A stretch of DNA of 61,539 nucleotides, from contig JAHHRR010000005.1 of NCBI GenBank assembly GCA_020025655.1, forward strand, positions 1 to 61,539, given 5' to 3'. A program made the translations under genes and the position numbers. Positions 59,497 to 61,539 of this stretch are shown in pieces; within the stretch, counting starts at the first letter, position 1, and every line of letters begins with the position of its first letter. The notes under the pieces were generated by a model. It was not told where the DNA came from and ran no database searches. It worked only from the letters and a program-made list of their open reading frames with translations. The stretch is from Oscillospiraceae bacterium (GTDB lineage: Bacteria > Bacillota > Clostridia > Oscillospirales > Oscillospiraceae).

Positions 59497-60381
59497 TTAT
59501 TCCCGAGGCAGCTTCAGCATTTTGCCCCATTCAATATCGTACTCTTTGGGATTTATGGGCATCATGCAGGCGCCCGGTGTAAATGTTAATTCAGCGAATT
59601 TATATGAATCGCCGTAAAGGAAAAAGTCAACTCTAACGAAAGGAAAATCCTTTGAAAGTGCTTTTGCTGCCTCAGTCATTTCTCCGAGGCATTCAGGCAT
59701 CTTTATTTCACCGATATCCTTATAGTCATCCCTTATCATAGGAATCTTCTTTCCGTCCATTTCAAAAAAGCCCATAGATGCCTGTCTGTCATGTACAAGA
59801 TCAGAAGAGACATAAAAGAACTTCGGTTCGCCGTTAAAGCAGAAAAACTTGTAGTCAGTAATAACGTCACCCAGATACTCTTCACATATAATCCTTCTGG
59901 GCTTGATCTTGCCGTAATGCAGCTCTACATTAAATGACGCAAAGTTCTCTTTTAACCATGCGTTGAGCTGCCTGCAGGTTTTCTCCTTGTCAAGTTTTGA
60001 TTTATCCTGACAGATAATATTATAGGCGCAGCCGTGGTTGCACTTAAGCACAAATTTCTCGGGCAGACTGTCCCAGTCTATGTCCTCCGCTCTGTCCCAT
60101 ACGCCGAGAAGCTTTGTCAAAATATGACCGTAACCCTTTTCGGTAATATATTCCCTGACTCTGTATTTATCAGCGCACTGGACAACCAGTGGATTCTCAG
60201 CATTATACTTGAGTTTTAACCATTGCAGTTTTTCATTAAAGCTCTCAGGATTCTTTATATTTACATTTTCATGCAGGTAAATTTTATAATACAGTTTAGA
60301 TAAAAACTCGTGAGGTAAAACGCAGTATGCAGCAGACTGCATCTTGCGGCGAGCTTTATAAAATACACTGTTTCTCTCCAT
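59497..60381 (-). CDS. TupA-like ATP-grasp protein (second copy)
   Basis: A 294-residue paralogue of the gene at 52952-53842. It has NIKNPESFNEKLQWLKLKYN, VVQCADKYRVREYITE, FVLKCNHGCAYNIIC, RRIICEEYLGDVITDYKFFCF and FPFVRVDFFLYGDSYKFAELTFTP. The HG pair in CNHGCAYN matches the canonical TupA ATP site more closely than the first copy (WNFGAGFN). AGAGG lies seven bases before the ATG, which overlaps the end of the upstream glycosyltransferase. Confidence 0.9.
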   Translation of the reverse strand: MERNSVFYKARRKMQSAAYCVLPHEFLSKLYYKIYLHENVNIKNPESFNEKLQWLKLKYNAENPLVVQCADKYRVREYITEKGYGHILTKLLGVWDRAEDIDWDSLPEKFVLKCNHGCAYNIICQDKSKLDKEKTCRQLNAWLKENFASFNVELHYGKIKPRRIICEEYLGDVITDYKFFCFNGEPKFFYVSSDLVHDRQASMGFFEMDGKKIPMIRDDYKDIGEIKMPECLGEMTEAAKALSKDFPFVRVDFFLYGDSYKFAELTFTPGACMMPINPKEYDIEWGKMLKLPRE

Positions 60382-61147
60382 CTTTATACCTCTTTACATA
60401 CTTTATCTTTTTAATCACGCCGAAAAACAGATTGACGCCTGTTCTTACAGTGCTGACTAATGCTGAATTATGCTCAGCTTCCCGCCACAAATAGTAATGC
60501 CACTTTATGAGTCGGGTGTAACCGTGGTTACTGATAGAGCCTGAACGCTTTCTGTACTGAGCCAGAGGGCGGGCTAAAAGCAGGCAGTCGGCTTTTCTTG
60601 AAACCTCAAGCCACATTGCGTAGTCGTTATTTTTCTTAATATCGTAAATCTGTACGAGGCCGACCTTTTCGGCATCATACATTACCGTGAGACAGCCGGG
60701 CCAGCAATAAGCATACATTCCGCCCTTTGTAATCTTGCGGGGGCCGCTGATATATCTGCCCAAAGGTCTGGAGGCTTCATCAATTTCAGTATACTCGGTG
60801 TAGGAAAAGCAGCAGTCATTTGCTACCATGAATGCAATCTGGTCACGAAGTTTATTCTCATCCCACAGATCATCACTGTCAAGAAAAGCAATCCACTTTC
60901 CCTTCGCCTCACGCAGCGCTCTGTTTCTCGAAACAGCTGCACCGCTGTTTTTCTCATTCTTAAAATACCGGATTCTCTCATCCGTAAAACCGGCAACCAC
61001 TTCGTCGGTATTGTCGCTTGAGCAGTCATCAACGATGATCAGCTCCCAGTTTTTGTAGCTCTGCTTCAGAACCGACTTAATAGATTCGGCTATAAACCCT
61101 GCTGTGTTATAGGAGGGCATAATTATCGAAACCAGTTTTTCTTCCAA
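60356..61147 (-). CDS. Glycosyltransferase family 2
   Basis: A 263-residue GT-A enzyme with SIIMPSYNTAGFIAESI, LIIVDDCSSDNTDEVV, SRNRALREAKGKWIAFLDSDD and an NNDYAMWLEVSRKADC segment with the catalytic acid. The TTG at 61147 is taken as start because AGAGG lies seven bases upstream; a longer frame from TTG 61198 would overlap the preceding gene. It belongs to the WcaA/EpsE-like group with unknown donor. Confidence 0.92.
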   Translation of the reverse strand: MEEKLVSIIMPSYNTAGFIAESIKSVLKQSYKNWELIIVDDCSSDNTDEVVAGFTDERIRYFKNEKNSGAAVSRNRALREAKGKWIAFLDSDDLWDENKLRDQIAFMVANDCCFSYTEYTEIDEASRPLGRYISGPRKITKGGMYAYCWPGCLTVMYDAEKVGLVQIYDIKKNNDYAMWLEVSRKADCLLLARPLAQYRKRSGSISNHGYTRLIKWHYYLWREAEHNSALVSTVRTGVNLFFGVIKKIKYVKRYKDGEKQCIL

Positions 61148-61166
61148 TTTGAAACCTCTTATACTG

Positions 61167-61539
61167 TCACACTTTAATTTCAGAAGTGTTTCTGGCAATG
61201 TTTTCCATTTTCAGGACACCATTTATATTATGTACCAAACCGTTGGAATCAAGCTTTAAAAGCAGGCCTCTGAATGGATACAGCATTTTTACAATCCATT
61301 TTATTTTAGGACTGTAACGGATATTAAGCTTGCAATAAGCCTTCCTGAAGCCGAAATACTTCTCAAGATAATCATCGAAATTAGTCTCGTGCAGAATATT
61401 TCTCTCGCCGTTGCAGACATAAAACTGCTTTGAAAGTCTGTCATTATAGTGTTCAAGAAAACCGGCAATCAGTGCTGCATTGATCTGGTATTTTTCATAC
61501 GCAGGGTCAGCTTTATGAGTAACAAGATCAATATAATCC
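61167..61539 (-). CDS. Unrecognised protein, C-terminal fragment (cut by right edge)
   Basis: An open frame of 123 codons enters from the right edge and stops with TGA at 61169-61167, 19 bases before the next gene's start. The sequence is rich in aromatic and basic residues (YLEKYFGFRKAYCKLNIRY, KMLYPFRGLLLKLD) and has no membrane helix. I do not recognise the family; its place at the head of the visible polysaccharide cluster suggests a glycan-related role. Its beginning and the promoter of the cluster are outside the window. Confidence 0.7.
   Translation of the reverse strand, partial: DYIDLVTHKADPAYEKYQINAALIAGFLEHYNDRLSKQFYVCNGERNILHETNFDDYLEKYFGFRKAYCKLNIRYSPKIKWIVKMLYPFRGLLLKLDSNGLVHNINGVLKMENIARNTSEIKV

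Noticed and set aside
1..61539. Mobile element or horizontally acquired island
   Set aside because: I saw no transposase, integrase, phage gene or terminal repeat. The polysaccharide cluster is a typical variable locus, but no boundary repeats are visible inside the window.

Overview
The window reads as a contiguous piece of chromosome from a spore-forming, anaerobic Gram-positive Clostridia, most like the Ruminococcus/Oscillospiraceae gut lineages (inference from gene content and codon style, not from a search). The evidence is an intact spoIIA operon (spoIIAA-spoIIAB-sigF), a bofA-type gene, a T-box ahead of valS, Shine-Dalgarno starts including many TTG starts, a nusA-infB operon of Firmicutes order, and no outer-membrane genes. 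I see no insertion sequence, phage, integrase, CRISPR array or rRNA operon.

Layout. 1-6.4 kb: two membrane proteins (one cut by the left edge), a membrane-anchored GH25 muramidase, then pcrA and a DMT permease. 6.4-14.4 kb: an FMN-bind/FAD oxidoreductase and a compact shikimate operon (aroF-aroB-aroA-aroC, a three-domain chorismate mutase/shikimate dehydrogenase/shikimate kinase protein, then aroQ). 14.4-18.9 kb: spoIIA operon and T-box-controlled valS. 19-25.2 kb: a thioredoxin-reductase-like flavoprotein, glnS, a VOC protein, an ArsR/ferredoxin/NapH-like redox operon with a clear promoter and paired operators, and an ArsB/NhaD-type permease behind a yybP-ykoY (manganese) riboswitch. 25.4-32.4 kb: tRNA-Leu(UAG), tRNA-Gly(GCC) and an operon for a divergent type II topoisomerase (parE - zinc-ribbon protein - parC - yitT - lipoprotein). 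32.6-37.8 kb: bofA, two mgtC paralogues, a HAD phosphatase, murF and a DEDDh exonuclease. 37.9-45.9 kb: rimP-nusA-ylxR-ylxQ-infB-rbfA-nrnA-truB-ribF behind an attenuator. 46.1-47.2 kb: a NahK-like sugar kinase. 47.3-61.5 kb: a surface polysaccharide cluster transcribed leftward and running off the right edge.

The strongest candidates for something new are: (i) the ArsB/NhaD permease under a manganese riboswitch, which points to a Mn2+-linked role for a family better known for arsenite, sodium/proton or citrate transport; (ii) the polysaccharide cluster, which pairs a HasB-type UDP-glucose dehydrogenase (uronic acid supply) with two TupA-like ATP-grasp ligases, suggesting an acidic glycan amidated with amino acids or peptides; (iii) inside it, two adjacent DegT-family proteins, one with arginine at the PLP-lysine position; (iv) the ArsR-controlled ferredoxin/membrane Fe-S operon; and (v) the fused shikimate protein. 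All functional statements are from reading motifs; no database search was run.
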